Part shown: positions 26,119 through 35,201 of the stretch, one piece after another
How positions within the stretch are numbered: the first letter of the stretch is position 1
Layout of the letters: each line of letters opens with the position of its first letter
From: JBKHDT01 sp049974825
Lineage (GTDB): Bacteria > Pseudomonadota > Gammaproteobacteria > Halothiobacillales > Halothiobacillaceae
Assembly: GCA_049974825.1 (NCBI GenBank)
Contig: JBNGDJ010000002.1
Location: 10,019 to 74,018, forward strand
Length of the DNA stretch: 64,000 bases
Direction of reading: 5' to 3'
Translations under genes and position numbers: made by a program
The notes under the pieces: model-generated
What the model saw: only the letters and a program-made list of their open reading frames with translations
The model's database searches: none
Told to the model about the DNA's origin: nothing

Positions 26119-27222
26119 ATGAAACCTGCTCGCGCACCCAAGCATATGCCTGGAAGACCCGATTCCCTCCTGTGGCCTGGCTTGTTCCCAACGCCGGGGC
26201 ATGCTTCTCCTGCCGTTATCACCAGGCGAACGGACAGTCTGAGCCATTGTGTTGCACGGCGTTTGAGCCAGGCGGGCCTGCTGTTGGCCGCCTTGCTTGG
26301 TGCCGGCTGTGCCACAGGTCCGGTGGCCGGAACGACAAGCGCGCCGATCGAGGCGGCTTTCCTCTGTGGCGCCAAGGAGGTGGGGGCTGTATTTACCGAC
26401 GAGCAGCTGCTGCTGAATCTTGATGGCGCATCCTATCGGCTTGAGCAGGCCATTGCGGCCTCCGGGGCGCGTTATCTGGGAACGACATCGGACGGCCAGT
26501 CGGTAGAGTTCTGGAACAAGGGTGACGAGGCAACCCTCACGATCGGGGACCGGAGCTATCCGCGTTGCGTGACACGCGATCCGGCGCTGGATGGGCGTTA
26601 CCGGGCCCTTGGGCTCGAACCTGCCTGGTCCTGGACGCTTGGGCCCCGGGAAGCCGTGCTTCGTCTGGAGCCGGCGCGCCTGTCGCTTTCTGCCCCCCGT
26701 TCCGCTGTGCAGGAGGGGCCGGATGGCTGGCTGATGCCCACCGCAGACGGGACCCTTGAGATCACGCGCAGCCCCGGTCCCTGCAGCGACACCATGAGCG
26801 ATCGAATCTATCCTGAGTCGGTTCAGCTCAGCCTGGGCGAGCAAGCCTGGGCGGGCTGCGGCACCACCCCGGCGGGCATGCTGCAGGTCGCAGACTGGCA
26901 GCTTCAGGACTGGGACGGGAAGCCCTTGCCGGAGGACGTGGAGATCACCCTGGCGTTTGACGAGACCGGGCAGGCTTTTGGAAAGTCGGCCTGCAACCGG
27001 TACTTCGGCGCCTATCGTCTGGCAGACGAGCAGACCCTGGCCCTTGGGCCGATGGCCGCCAGTCGCATGGCCTGTGCCGAACCCCTGATGCGCTGGGAGA
27101 CGGACTACCTGGCCTTTCTTGAAGGACCTTTGCAGTTTTCGATCGACGAGCGGGGCCGGCTGATACTGACCGACGGGCAAGGTGAAGCACTGAATTTTCA
27201 GCCGCAGACGGCGTCCGACTGA
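26119..27222 (+). CDS. Lipoprotein with MliC and META domains
   Basis: Predicted envelope lipoprotein of up to 367 residues. AAGGA (26108-26112) supports ATG 26119, but then the lipobox LLAALLGAGC starts about 50 residues in, unusually late; a downstream start may be used. After the cysteine come an MliC-like C-type lysozyme inhibitor domain (FLCGAKEVGAVFTDEQLLLN to SYPRCV), a second domain (YRALGLEPAWSW) and a META/HslJ-like domain (WQLQDWDGKPL, SACNRYFGAY, SRMACAEPLM). Likely protects the cell wall from lysozyme; the META role is unknown. Confidence 0.82.
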   Translation: MKPARAPKHMPGRPDSLLWPGLFPTPGHASPAVITRRTDSLSHCVARRLSQAGLLLAALLGAGCATGPVAGTTSAPIEAAFLCGAKEVGAVFTDEQLLLNLDGASYRLEQAIAASGARYLGTTSDGQSVEFWNKGDEATLTIGDRSYPRCVTRDPALDGRYRALGLEPAWSWTLGPREAVLRLEPARLSLSAPRSAVQEGPDGWLMPTADGTLEITRSPGPCSDTMSDRIYPESVQLSLGEQAWAGCGTTPAGMLQVADWQLQDWDGKPLPEDVEITLAFDETGQAFGKSACNRYFGAYRLADEQTLALGPMAASRMACAEPLMRWETDYLAFLEGPLQFSIDERGRLILTDGQGEALNFQPQTASD

Positions 27223-27270
27223 CCGAACATTCCTGAGGGCTTCGACGGGCTGATGCCGGGCGCGGACCGG

Positions 27271-27993
27271 TTACCAGAGCCCGGCAATCAGGCGTCGAAC
27301 CGGGAGTGGGTTGGGGCCGTTCAGGCGTTCCTGGACCAGCGCGGAGAACAGTTCCGCGGTGGACAGGGCATCCGAGAGCGCATGGTGGGCGTCGTAGCGC
27401 GGCAACTGGTGGTCCTGACGCAGACTGTCCAGCCGCAAGGCATCCTGGCGCCAACTGACATGCCGGCGCTCGAACTGTCGTCGGGCAAGCTGCATGGTGT
27501 CGATCACCGGCAGGGCGAGACCGGCACCCCAGAGCTGCTTGCAAGCCCGCTGCAGGAAGGCCATCTCGAAACGGGCGTTGTGCGCGACCAGCACCCGGCC
27601 CGCCAATGCCTCCAGCAAAGTGGGGAGCACTTCATCCAGAGGCTTTCCCTCGGCGGCCACATCGTCCGTAATGCAGTGAATCACCGCGCTTGATTCGGGA
27701 ATGGCCCGTTCCGGCCGGATCAGGTCATGCCGCGCACTGGCCAGATCCACTTCCACCCCGTCCATCGCCACCCGTCCAATGCTCAGGAGCGTATCCTGAC
27801 GGCTGTCTAGGCCGGTGGTCTCGAAGTCGACGACCAGATAGGCGCAATCGCGCCAGTCCATCGAGAGCGGCGGCAGAGGCGACTCCAGAAATGTTTTTAG
27901 CGGTGAGGGCCGGGCGCGCCGGGCCAGCTGGCGACGGCGCAGCGAAAGCACCGGCACCAGCGGCAGCAGGTCGCTGAGGGTCAGCCTGCCCAT
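27271..27993 (-). CDS. 3'-5' exonuclease, DnaQ/DEDD family
   Basis: 240 residues. DEDDh exonuclease motifs: VVDFETTGLD (ExoI), LVAHNARFEMAFL (ExoII) and HHALSDALSTAELF (ExoIII). It resembles the DnaQ-like exonuclease that accompanies CBS/DUF294 and symporter genes in pseudomonads, rather than the polymerase III epsilon subunit proper. ATG overlaps the stop of the upstream DUF294 gene (TGATG). Confidence 0.88.
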   Translation of the reverse strand: MGRLTLSDLLPLVPVLSLRRRQLARRARPSPLKTFLESPLPPLSMDWRDCAYLVVDFETTGLDSRQDTLLSIGRVAMDGVEVDLASARHDLIRPERAIPESSAVIHCITDDVAAEGKPLDEVLPTLLEALAGRVLVAHNARFEMAFLQRACKQLWGAGLALPVIDTMQLARRQFERRHVSWRQDALRLDSLRQDHQLPRYDAHHALSDALSTAELFSALVQERLNGPNPLPVRRLIAGLW

Positions 27994-29864
27994 CAGCCCG
28001 CTTCCGTCCCGAGCGAAGCCACGTCCAGTTGCCGGCGAAGCCATTTCTGGTGATCCGCGATAACGCGAAAGGCGTCGCGCAGGTGTTCGCGCTCCAGCCC
28101 CGAGAGCGTATCCGGGGCCAGCCGATTGTCGGGGGCGGTGCCGGCACGGATCTGCGCGGCCTGGTGGCGGGCGCGCAGGGTATAAAGAAACCGCCAGGCG
28201 TCCATGAGTGCCCGGGCGGTGTCCTCCGCCAGCATCTCGTGACCAGCGGCAGCTTCCAGGCGTTCGAGCGTGTTGACCTGGTGCAGCCCGGCCGAGACAG
28301 CGTGCCAGCGGGCCAGGTCCACGATCGGCAGCAGCCCCTGATGCTTGAGATCCACGGATGGCTCGTGCTTGTCTTCCGACACCACGACCAGCTGGCCGAA
28401 AAAACCCAGCGGCGGGCGGGAGGAGAGTGCATCGGCAGCCAGAAAGCGATGGAAGATCCCGTTTTGGGCGGCCGTAGGCAGAATCGTCTCGAACAGGGCG
28501 TCGCGCAGGGCATTCGCGCCATGGACGGTGCGCATGTCGAAGAAATTGCAGGCCAGCATCATGGCCTTGGGGTCCGGGCTGTCGATCCAGGTCGCGAATC
28601 GGTCGGTCCAGTCGGCCAGGCTCAAGCGCCACTGCGGATTGCTGGCCATGACGTCGCCGGGACAGGTGACCAGCCCCGCCGAGGCCAGCCCATCCCGCAC
28701 CCGGTCGGCCAGGTCGGCGAACCAGCGCGCGTGCCGGGTCGGGTCGTAATCGTCCGCGAGGATCAGCGCGTGGTCCTGGTCGCTGTGCGCGGTTTGCTCG
28801 CGCCGGCCCTGGCTGCCGACGGCAACCCAGGCAAACTGCACCGGTGCCGGGCCAAGCTCGGCTCCGGCCAGCTCGATCAGGCGGCGGGTCATGGCGTCGG
28901 TTACGGTCACCATCGCCTCGCCAAGCACCGGACCGTCGGCACCGATGTCGACCAGCCGGGTCTGCAAAACCGGCAGACGCCGGCCGGCTTCAATCACGGC
29001 CTCGGTTGTCTCGGCGGCCCGGATTTCGCGGACCAGGTGCACGCTCTGGGTTCCCTGGGACCGCAGCAGGTCCGAGCTGGACAGAATGCCCAGCAGACGA
29101 CCGGATTCGTCAACCACCGGCAGGTGATGAATCGTGTGTCTTGAGAGCAGAAGCATCGCCTCGAAGGCTGACCGGCTCGGGGAGATGGTCACCAGCTCAC
29201 GCGTCATGATGGTATGGACCGGCTCCTCGGGCGCGCGCCCCGCGGCCAGGCAGCGACGACGCAGGTCTCGGTCGGTCACCAGCCCGCACAGCTGCCCGTC
29301 TTTCAGCAAGGGCAGGGAGGTGACCCGGCATTCGGACATGCGCTGCGCCACTTCCCGAATGCTCATGTCCGGGTGGCCGGTCACGGGTTCGCGGGCGAGC
29401 AGTCCATCGACCCGGGCGCTCATGGTGGCCAGGGCCTGGGGGGACTCGCTGCGCAGGCGCAGCAGGGCCTGCTCCAGGCGCTGCCGGGCATCCCGTTCCA
29501 GTTTCAGGGCCAGGGCCGGGTGGCGGCTGCCAAGCCGTTCCAGTCCATCGGCCGGCAGGCGGTACAGCAGGCTGTCTTCCCGCACTTCCCAGCCGGTCTC
29601 GTGGGTCTGGTCGGCGCGCAGCAGCCAATAATCCCGGGTGCCGAGTTGCTCGATTACGCTACCGTCTTCGGGGTCACGCCTCAGCAGGGCGCCGCTGCGC
29701 AGCAGCCACAGGCCGGGTGCATCCGCCGGAGGAAAGGGGCTGCCGCGCCGGAAGTAGCGCACCTTCAGGCGCTCGGGCAGCCGGTCAAGCGCTTCCTCCG
29801 GCAGGTCCGAGAACAGGGCAACTTCCGAGAGAAATGCCCGGATTTCCCAAAGCTCTGCGGCCAT
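27993..29864 (-). CDS. cNMP-binding / CBS / DUF294 putative nucleotidyltransferase
   Basis: Cytosolic signalling protein of 623 residues. Cyclic-nucleotide-binding-like domain (about 10-120), a CBS pair (about 150-285; VTSLPLLKDGQLCGLVTDRDLRRR and HHLPVVDESGRLLGILSSSDLLR), then a DUF294 nucleotidyltransferase with GSQGRREQTAHSDQDHALI near residue 385, and a C-terminal helical domain. The NTase motif is intact and GlnD-like, so it may nucleotidylate a partner, plausibly tied to the adjacent symporter. AGGAGG sits six bases before ATG 29864. Confidence 0.88.
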   Translation of the reverse strand: MAAELWEIRAFLSEVALFSDLPEEALDRLPERLKVRYFRRGSPFPPADAPGLWLLRSGALLRRDPEDGSVIEQLGTRDYWLLRADQTHETGWEVREDSLLYRLPADGLERLGSRHPALALKLERDARQRLEQALLRLRSESPQALATMSARVDGLLAREPVTGHPDMSIREVAQRMSECRVTSLPLLKDGQLCGLVTDRDLRRRCLAAGRAPEEPVHTIMTRELVTISPSRSAFEAMLLLSRHTIHHLPVVDESGRLLGILSSSDLLRSQGTQSVHLVREIRAAETTEAVIEAGRRLPVLQTRLVDIGADGPVLGEAMVTVTDAMTRRLIELAGAELGPAPVQFAWVAVGSQGRREQTAHSDQDHALILADDYDPTRHARWFADLADRVRDGLASAGLVTCPGDVMASNPQWRLSLADWTDRFATWIDSPDPKAMMLACNFFDMRTVHGANALRDALFETILPTAAQNGIFHRFLAADALSSRPPLGFFGQLVVVSEDKHEPSVDLKHQGLLPIVDLARWHAVSAGLHQVNTLERLEAAAGHEMLAEDTARALMDAWRFLYTLRARHQAAQIRAGTAPDNRLAPDTLSGLEREHLRDAFRVIADHQKWLRRQLDVASLGTEAG

Positions 29865-29967
29865 GCGATGCCTCCTCGGCTTGCGCGAATCCTGAAGGTC
29901 GAAAAAATGGTTGCCAGTCCCGGGCAAGGATCGGGGATCTCGAAAAAACTTTCCATATGGCCCCTGA

Positions 29968-30006
29968 CTCTTGCGTGATCGGCGCCTGACGCCGATCACG
30001 CAAGAG
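29968..30006. repeat. Perfect 17-bp inverted repeat
   Basis: Arms CTCTTGCGTGATCGGCG and CGCCGATCACGCAAGAG with a five-base loop CCTGA, lying about 100 bases upstream of the DUF294 start and downstream of the symporter gene. No mismatch. It adjoins a second hairpin. Possible roles are a transcript-end structure or a protein-binding site. Confidence 0.85.
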
Positions 30007-30027
30007 CCCCCGGCAGATGCCGGGGGC
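30006..30027 (-). terminator. Terminator-like hairpin after the symporter gene
   Basis: GCCCCCGGC / GCCGGGGGC (9 bp, loop AGAT). On the minus strand it follows the symporter stop and runs into CTCTTG, a weak T-tract. Confidence 0.55.
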
Positions 30028-30093
30028 AGGCTGTCGCGGCAGGAGGCCCGGCGTGTGGCCGGAAACTCCTGCTCGTGGGACGGTTTGTCCTGG

Positions 30094-31857
30094 TCAGCTG
30101 GCGCGCGGTACGCGCACGTCCTCGACCATCTGCTGGATGTGCTCCGGCGGCGGCGCGCTGGACTTGGAAACCAGGTAGGCCACCACGAAGTTCAGCAGGG
30201 CACCGATCGGGCCGAAGGACCCCGGAGAGATTCCGAACAGCCAGTTGTCCGGGTTGTCCGGCAGCATGTTGGTATCCGGGATAAAGAACCAGCCCTTGTA
30301 CATGAAGATGTACAGCAGGGTTGCGATCAGGCCGGCCAGCATGCCCGCCACGGCACCCTTGTTGTTGATGGTCTTGCTGAAGATACCCATCATCAACGCG
30401 GGGAACAGCGAGGCGGCTGCCAGTCCAAAGGCCAACGCCACCACTTCCGCCGCAAACCCTGGTGGGTTGAGGCCGAAGTAGCCGGCCAGCAGGATCGCGC
30501 CCACCATGGACAGGCGACCGGCCAGCAGCTCCCGTTTCTCGGAAATATTCGGCATGAACACGCCCTTGAGCAGGTCATGCGAGATCGCCGAGGAGATGGC
30601 CAGCAGCAGGCCCGCGGCAGTCGAGAGCGCGGCGGCGATGCCCCCGGCAGCGACCAGCGCGATCACCCAGTTGGGCAGGTTGGCGATTTCCGGATTGGCG
30701 AGCACCATGATGTCCCGGTCGACGGTCATCTCGTTGCCGGCCCAGCCCCACTGCTCGGCCTGCGCCGCGAACTCGGGGTTCTTGTCGTTGTAGTACTGGA
30801 TGTGGCCGTCGTCGTTCTTGTCGTCGAACTTCAGCAGGCCGGTGTTTTCCCAAGTCAGCATCCACTGCGGACGCTCGTCGTAGGCCAGGTTGCCCTGCTC
30901 GGTGCCCACCTCGCCGGGCTGGACCGTGTTGATCAGGTTGTAGATCGCCATGGCACCGACCGCGGGGGCGGTGGTGTAGAGGATGGCGATGAACACCAGC
31001 GTCCAGCCAGCCGACTTGCGGGCATCGCGCACACGCGGCACCGTGAAGAAGCGCACGATCACGTGAGGCAGGCCGGCCGTACCGATCATCAGCGCCATGG
31101 TGAGCAGGAAGACATTCATCATGCTGCCCTTGAGCTCGGTGTAGGCCGAGAAGCCCAGGTCGACCAGCACGTTGTCCAGTGCGTGCAGCAGATAGGTGTC
31201 GCCGCCGGATTGGGTCAGGGTACCGCCCAGGCCGGTCTGCGGCAGGAAGTGACCGGTCAGCTGCAGCGAAATGAAGATGGCCGGCACGGTATAGGCGAAG
31301 ATCATCACCACGTACTGGGCGATCTGGGTGTAGGTGATGCCCTTCATCCCGCCGAGTACGGCGTAGAAGAACACGATCGCCATGCCCGCGAACAGGCCCA
31401 CGTGCAGCGGAACTTCCAGAAAGCGCGAGAAGGCGATACCCACGCCACGCATCTGCCCGATCACGTAGGTAATGGAGATCACCAGCAGACAGATCACGGC
31501 AACGATCCGGGCCGTCTGCGAGTAGAAGCGATCACCCACGAATTCCGGCACGGTGAACTTGCCGAACTTGCGCAGGTAAGGGGCGAGCAGCAGGGCCATC
31601 AGCACGTAGCCGCCGGTCCAGCCCATCAGGTAGGCCGAGGCGTCGTAGCCCTGGAAGGCGATCAGGCCGGCCATCGAGATGAACGAGGCGGCGGACATCC
31701 AGTCGGCCGCGGTGGCCATGCCGTTGGCGATGGGGTTGACGCCCTTGCCGGCGACGTAGAACTCGCCGGTGCTGCCCGCGCGGGCCACCCAGGCCAGCAC
31801 GATGTACAGCAGGAAGGTCGCGCCGACCACGATATAGGTCATTGTCTTGAGATCCAT
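30094..31857 (-). CDS. Sodium:solute symporter (ActP-like, VC_2705 type), large subunit
   Basis: Inner-membrane transporter of 587 residues with about 13 membrane spans, probably importing acetate or another small carboxylate with sodium. Seen: GEFYVAGKGVNPIANGMATAADWMSA, the family core GMKGITYTQIAQY and AALSTAAGLLLAISSAISHDL. A hydrophilic insert with DDKNDDGHIQYYNDKN is characteristic of this subgroup. The DUF4212 small subunit is encoded 15 bases upstream. Substrate is inferred from the family. Confidence 0.9.
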   Translation of the reverse strand: MDLKTMTYIVVGATFLLYIVLAWVARAGSTGEFYVAGKGVNPIANGMATAADWMSAASFISMAGLIAFQGYDASAYLMGWTGGYVLMALLLAPYLRKFGKFTVPEFVGDRFYSQTARIVAVICLLVISITYVIGQMRGVGIAFSRFLEVPLHVGLFAGMAIVFFYAVLGGMKGITYTQIAQYVVMIFAYTVPAIFISLQLTGHFLPQTGLGGTLTQSGGDTYLLHALDNVLVDLGFSAYTELKGSMMNVFLLTMALMIGTAGLPHVIVRFFTVPRVRDARKSAGWTLVFIAILYTTAPAVGAMAIYNLINTVQPGEVGTEQGNLAYDERPQWMLTWENTGLLKFDDKNDDGHIQYYNDKNPEFAAQAEQWGWAGNEMTVDRDIMVLANPEIANLPNWVIALVAAGGIAAALSTAAGLLLAISSAISHDLLKGVFMPNISEKRELLAGRLSMVGAILLAGYFGLNPPGFAAEVVALAFGLAAASLFPALMMGIFSKTINNKGAVAGMLAGLIATLLYIFMYKGWFFIPDTNMLPDNPDNWLFGISPGSFGPIGALLNFVVAYLVSKSSAPPPEHIQQMVEDVRVPRAS

Positions 31858-31872
31858 GATGCGCGCTCCCGG

Positions 31873-32136
31873 TTACTCTTCGTGGACGTCGAACTGGCGG
31901 TCGATGGCATTCATCCGCCAGGCGTAGAAAAAGATCAGCACCACGAAGGTGTAGATCGATCCCTGCTGGGCGAACCAGAACCCGAGCTGGTACCCCCCGA
32001 TCGAGATCTCGTTGAGCACGGGCGCGAGAAGAATCCCGAACCCGTAGGAGACGACGAACCAGATCACCAGACAGAGGGTGATCAGCTTCAGGTTGGCCTT
32101 CCAGTAGGCCTCCCGGCTGTTGTCGGTCGATTGCAT
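31873..32136 (-). CDS. DUF4212 small subunit of the sodium:solute symporter
   Basis: 87 residues with two membrane segments (TLCLVIWFVVSYGFGILL and GSIYTFVVLIFFYAWRM). YWKANLKLI and QLGFWFAQQGSIY match the family that always pairs with VC_2705-type symporters. First gene of the symporter unit. Confidence 0.92.
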   Translation of the reverse strand: MQSTDNSREAYWKANLKLITLCLVIWFVVSYGFGILLAPVLNEISIGGYQLGFWFAQQGSIYTFVVLIFFYAWRMNAIDRQFDVHEE

Positions 32137-32276
32137 GGCACTAGGCTCCTGTCATTGCTTGGCTTGAAGATGTCTACCGCCTGTGGTCGACGGCTTGCTG
32201 ACAATGTGACGGTACCGCTTGCGCGGCCCGGTCCACCGGGGCGTCTGCGGCCCCGTTCGCATCCCTGCAACGAAAA

Positions 32277-32303
32277 GGCACGAATCGGTTCCGGATTCGT
32301 GCC
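32277..32303 (-). terminator. Rho-independent terminator after the second DUF294 gene
   Basis: GGCACGAATC / GATTCGTGCC (10 bp). Read on the minus strand it is followed by TTTTCGTT. Situated downstream of the DUF294 stop at 32358; a longer-range CGGGCAG/CTGCCCG pair lies beside it. Confidence 0.75.
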
Positions 32304-32357
32304 GGGTCTCCCATCGGGCAGGCCGCACAACCATGCGGGTTCTGCCCGGGCATTCGT

Positions 32358-34481
32358 TCACAACTGGTAATCCACGGCCAGCTTGGCCTGCAGCTTGCGG
32401 GCCTGGCGGAACGACTCCTTGAGGATGCGCCGGTCCAGCTCGTTCAGGCTTTCCGGATCCACATGGTTGCTCAGATCCTCCGAGGCGGACAGCTGGCTCT
32501 GGTGCATGCGCATCCGCAGCAGCTGAATGTAGTGATAGGCGGAAATCCAGGCGGCCACGTCGGCAGTCGGGAGTTTTCCACAGTCAGCCAGCGCCTGGAG
32601 TCGGTCGACGGTGTTCACCGCGGGAATGCCGGCCGCCAGCGCCATAATCCGGGCGGCATCGACATAGGGGGTGACGCCGTTGAGTTTCAGGTCCAGCGTG
32701 TTCTGGTGCCTGCCCCGGGTCTCGACCTTGAAATCCCGTATCAGGCCAAGTGGGGGTCTCAGGCGCAGGGCGTTTTCGGCCATCTGTCGCCTGAACCGGC
32801 TGTTGCGCGCGGTTTGCTCTAGCAGTTGGTCGCGCAGGGCCTCAACGGGGCCCGCATCGCCTTCCAGCACCCGGAAGTCGAAGAAGATGCTGGACTTGAG
32901 CAGGTGTTCGGGCGTGCCCTGATCAATCCAGCGGGTAAATCGGGCATGCCACTCCTCGGCCGTCAGGCAGCACTCGGGATTGCGCGCCATGATGTTCCCG
33001 GGGCACAGCGTAAAGCCACACTCGGCCAGAGCCGTGTTGATCCGGTCCGCCAGCGGCAGCAAACGTTCGCGCGCCTCGTCGGCCGACATGCCCGGCGGCG
33101 GCGTGAAGAGCATGCCGTTGTCCTGGTCGGTCTTCAGCGTTTGCTCCTGTCGGCCTTCGCTGCCGAAGGCCAGCCAGGCGAAGGGCACACCCGGATCGCC
33201 ATTTTCTTCAAGGCAAAGCTCGATGATGCGCCGGGTCATTCGGTCGTTCAGCAGCGTGATCATCTGGCCGACCTGTTCGGCCTGTGCCCCCTGGGCGATC
33301 AGCTGCCCGACGAGCTTGGGAATGTCCGCGGCCGTGCTGGCCAGGGCCGGAACCGTCTCCGCCAGACTGATCGAGCGGGATAGTTGCACCAGGCCGATTC
33401 GCCGGGTGGAAAACAAGTCGCGCTCGGACAGGACGCCGACCAGTCGCTGGCGCTCCACCACGCAGACATGGCCGAAACCGTGCTCGGCCATCAGCATGGC
33501 CGCCTCGAATGCATAGGCGCGACTGGAGACGGAAACCGGATCGCGGGTCATGACCTCGCAGATTGGCGTCTCAAGCGGTCGCTGGGGCAGGGCGACCCGG
33601 TCAAGCAGATCGTGCAGGGTGAACAGGCCAAGGGGGCGCTCTTGCGCATCGGTCATGATCATGCTGCCGATGCGGTGGCTCTGCATGGTTTCAAGGGCGT
33701 CCCGGATTGGTGTTTCCGGCGGGCAGGTGATTGGCGCTCTCCGGATGCATTCGGTCACGCGCAGGGCCAGCACACCACCGCTGCCCTGCTGGTGCATGGC
33801 CTGAGCCTGGATCTGGTGCTGCACCTGGTCGAGCAGGCTCGCAAGACGGCGGGTGCAGAAGTCCGAAAATGCCGGGCTTTGCTTGAGAAGGGTGTCGAAG
33901 TCATCCCGGGGAAGCTCCAGGCACAGGCAGTCCTCTGCCGCACGATGGACCGTGCGCACCGGCCGACGTCCGAGCAGCGCACCGATGGGAAAGCATTCGC
34001 CCGGGGTCAGCTCCCAGGCATTGCCGGTGGCCTCGGTTTTTTCGCGGCTGCTGCCCTTCGCCGTTTCGGGGGCGTCGCCTGCCGAAGTCCCGCTGGCGCG
34101 GGAAAAGGCGCTCAGNNNNNNNNNNNNNNNNNNNNNNNNNNNNNNNNNNNNNNNNNNNNNNNNNNNNNNNNNNNNNNNNNNNNNNNNNNNNNNNNNNNNN
34201 NNNNNNNNNNNNNNNGCCGAAGTCCCGCTGGCGCGGGAAAAGGCGCTCAGCTCATCCTCGGTGGGGTTTTCGCCGCGAACACGGCCCTGGCGAATAATGA
34301 TGAACCGGTCGGCGGGGCCGCTTTCCGGGTCGGTAATCTTTGCGCCTCGGGCGTAGTAGCTCTGCTTCAGCCGCTTGGCCAGCCACTCAAGCTGCGCCGG
34401 CTCCATCTGGTCGAAGGGGGCATGCCGACGCAGGAAGTCGATCATTGATTGCAGGGGTACGTTGTCGAGTGGATCGGTCAT
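32358..34481 (-). CDS. Second cNMP/CBS/DUF294 putative nucleotidyltransferase, interrupted by a scaffold gap
   Basis: Paralogue of the protein at 27993-29864, same domain order: cNMP-like domain, CBS pair (AFEAAMLMAEHGFGHVCVVERQRLVGVLSERDLF), DUF294 with GSEGRQEQTLKTDQDNGML, C-terminal domain. A 100-N gap falls in the cNMP domain and is flanked on both sides by the same 35 bases; gap plus one flank is 135 bases, so removing them keeps the frame and gives about 662 residues. Thus probably intact in the cell. It lies upstream of the symporter unit on the same strand but is separated by a terminator. Confidence 0.85.
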   Translation of the reverse strand: MTDPLDNVPLQSMIDFLRRHAPFDQMEPAQLEWLAKRLKQSYYARGAKITDPESGPADRFIIIRQGRVRGENPTEDELSAFSRASGTSXXXXXXXXXXXXXXXXXXXXXXXXXXXXXXXXXXLSAFSRASGTSAGDAPETAKGSSREKTEATGNAWELTPGECFPIGALLGRRPVRTVHRAAEDCLCLELPRDDFDTLLKQSPAFSDFCTRRLASLLDQVQHQIQAQAMHQQGSGGVLALRVTECIRRAPITCPPETPIRDALETMQSHRIGSMIMTDAQERPLGLFTLHDLLDRVALPQRPLETPICEVMTRDPVSVSSRAYAFEAAMLMAEHGFGHVCVVERQRLVGVLSERDLFSTRRIGLVQLSRSISLAETVPALASTAADIPKLVGQLIAQGAQAEQVGQMITLLNDRMTRRIIELCLEENGDPGVPFAWLAFGSEGRQEQTLKTDQDNGMLFTPPPGMSADEARERLLPLADRINTALAECGFTLCPGNIMARNPECCLTAEEWHARFTRWIDQGTPEHLLKSSIFFDFRVLEGDAGPVEALRDQLLEQTARNSRFRRQMAENALRLRPPLGLIRDFKVETRGRHQNTLDLKLNGVTPYVDAARIMALAAGIPAVNTVDRLQALADCGKLPTADVAAWISAYHYIQLLRMRMHQSQLSASEDLSNHVDPESLNELDRRILKESFRQARKLQAKLAVDYQL
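34116..34215. other. Scaffold gap of 100 N with identical flanks
   Basis: Bases 34081-34115 and 34216-34250 are identical (35 bp), as when two contigs that overlap were joined by a fixed-length gap rather than merged. Confidence 0.95.
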
Positions 34482-34886
34482 GACTGGCCTGATGATGCGG
34501 GGATCCCTTGTCGATCAAGCCGCCAGTCACAGCACGATTCATTCCATGAGGCTCTGAATGCAGTCAGACGAGGGGCGGTCAGCCCCGTTCCGAATACCTT
34601 TCCAGGCGTTCGGCTGCGGTTGCGCGGCACCTCGCATGTATGCCCCGTGGCAAGTGATTCAATGGCTTGCGCCATGATGCGCCGCGGTATTGGCATTGAT
34701 GAACGGGAAGACTGGCCGGGCTGCCCAGCTTGTTCCAGCGTGTTTCCGATCACCCGGATTTTTTCGTCAAGAGTTGCCGGGGATGGCGCGGGTGTTACGA
34801 GACGAAACAACCGGGTGTTACTTTGCGTAACGGTGCATGCTTTTGCCTGACACTTGCGCCCGCGGCATGACCTGACTCGCCGGCAC
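34482..34886. other. Intergenic region upstream of the second DUF294 gene
   Basis: About 400 bases without a convincing gene; base composition is lower in GC around 34740-34860. Any promoter for the DUF294 gene should lie here. An open minus-strand frame (34478-34810) is arginine/serine-rich and not supported. Confidence 0.5.
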
Positions 34887-34976
34887 GGGCGTGTCTGAAC
34901 GCGGGCAAAGCCTGCTGACGCGTTTAGCTGGCGTTAGCCCACGGAGCCATGGATGGCTTCGTGCAGAGTTTCCCAG
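34887..34976 (+). repeat. Right-half copy of the multi-hairpin element
   Basis: Begins with GGGCGTGTCTGAACGCGGGC as in copy 1, contains the AGCTGGCGTTAGCCCA segment, the GGAGCCAT/ATGGCTTC stem and the right end TGCAGAGTTTCCC. H1 to H4 are absent. Confidence 0.8.
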
Positions 34977-35112
34977 GAAAATTCCCGCGGGCAACGCTGC
35001 CCGGCTTCATGGCCGAGGCTGCAAGACCAAATGCCAAAAAACTGCACCGCTTCGCGCGGGCGCGGTGATGTGTCGACCGGAAATTTGAAGCATTCGTGCA
35101 GAGATTTCATAG
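34977..35112 (+). repeat. Possible second, decayed element next to the right-half copy
   Basis: CGGGCA-ACGC-TGCCCG (34989-35004) resembles H2, and TGCAGAGATTTCATAG (35097-35112) resembles a right end. Middle modules are unrecognisable, so this is tentative. Confidence 0.4.
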
Positions 35113-35201
35113 CCTGCTAAAGTACGCCCCGCTTGCTGGTCGTCGTCCCCCGTTCCGGAGGGGCTTGACCGAGCGCCTTGCCGAACGACTGGGAGTGCGT
35201 C

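Noticed and set aside
29971..32370. 799-codon open frame on the plus strand opposite the symporter
   Set aside because: Rich in His, Gln and Arg from reverse-reading membrane codons; the symporter on the minus strand is unambiguous.
34478..34810. Open frame of 110 codons on the minus strand upstream of the second DUF294 gene
   Set aside because: No ribosome binding site, no recognisable domain, and composition typical of non-coding DNA here.
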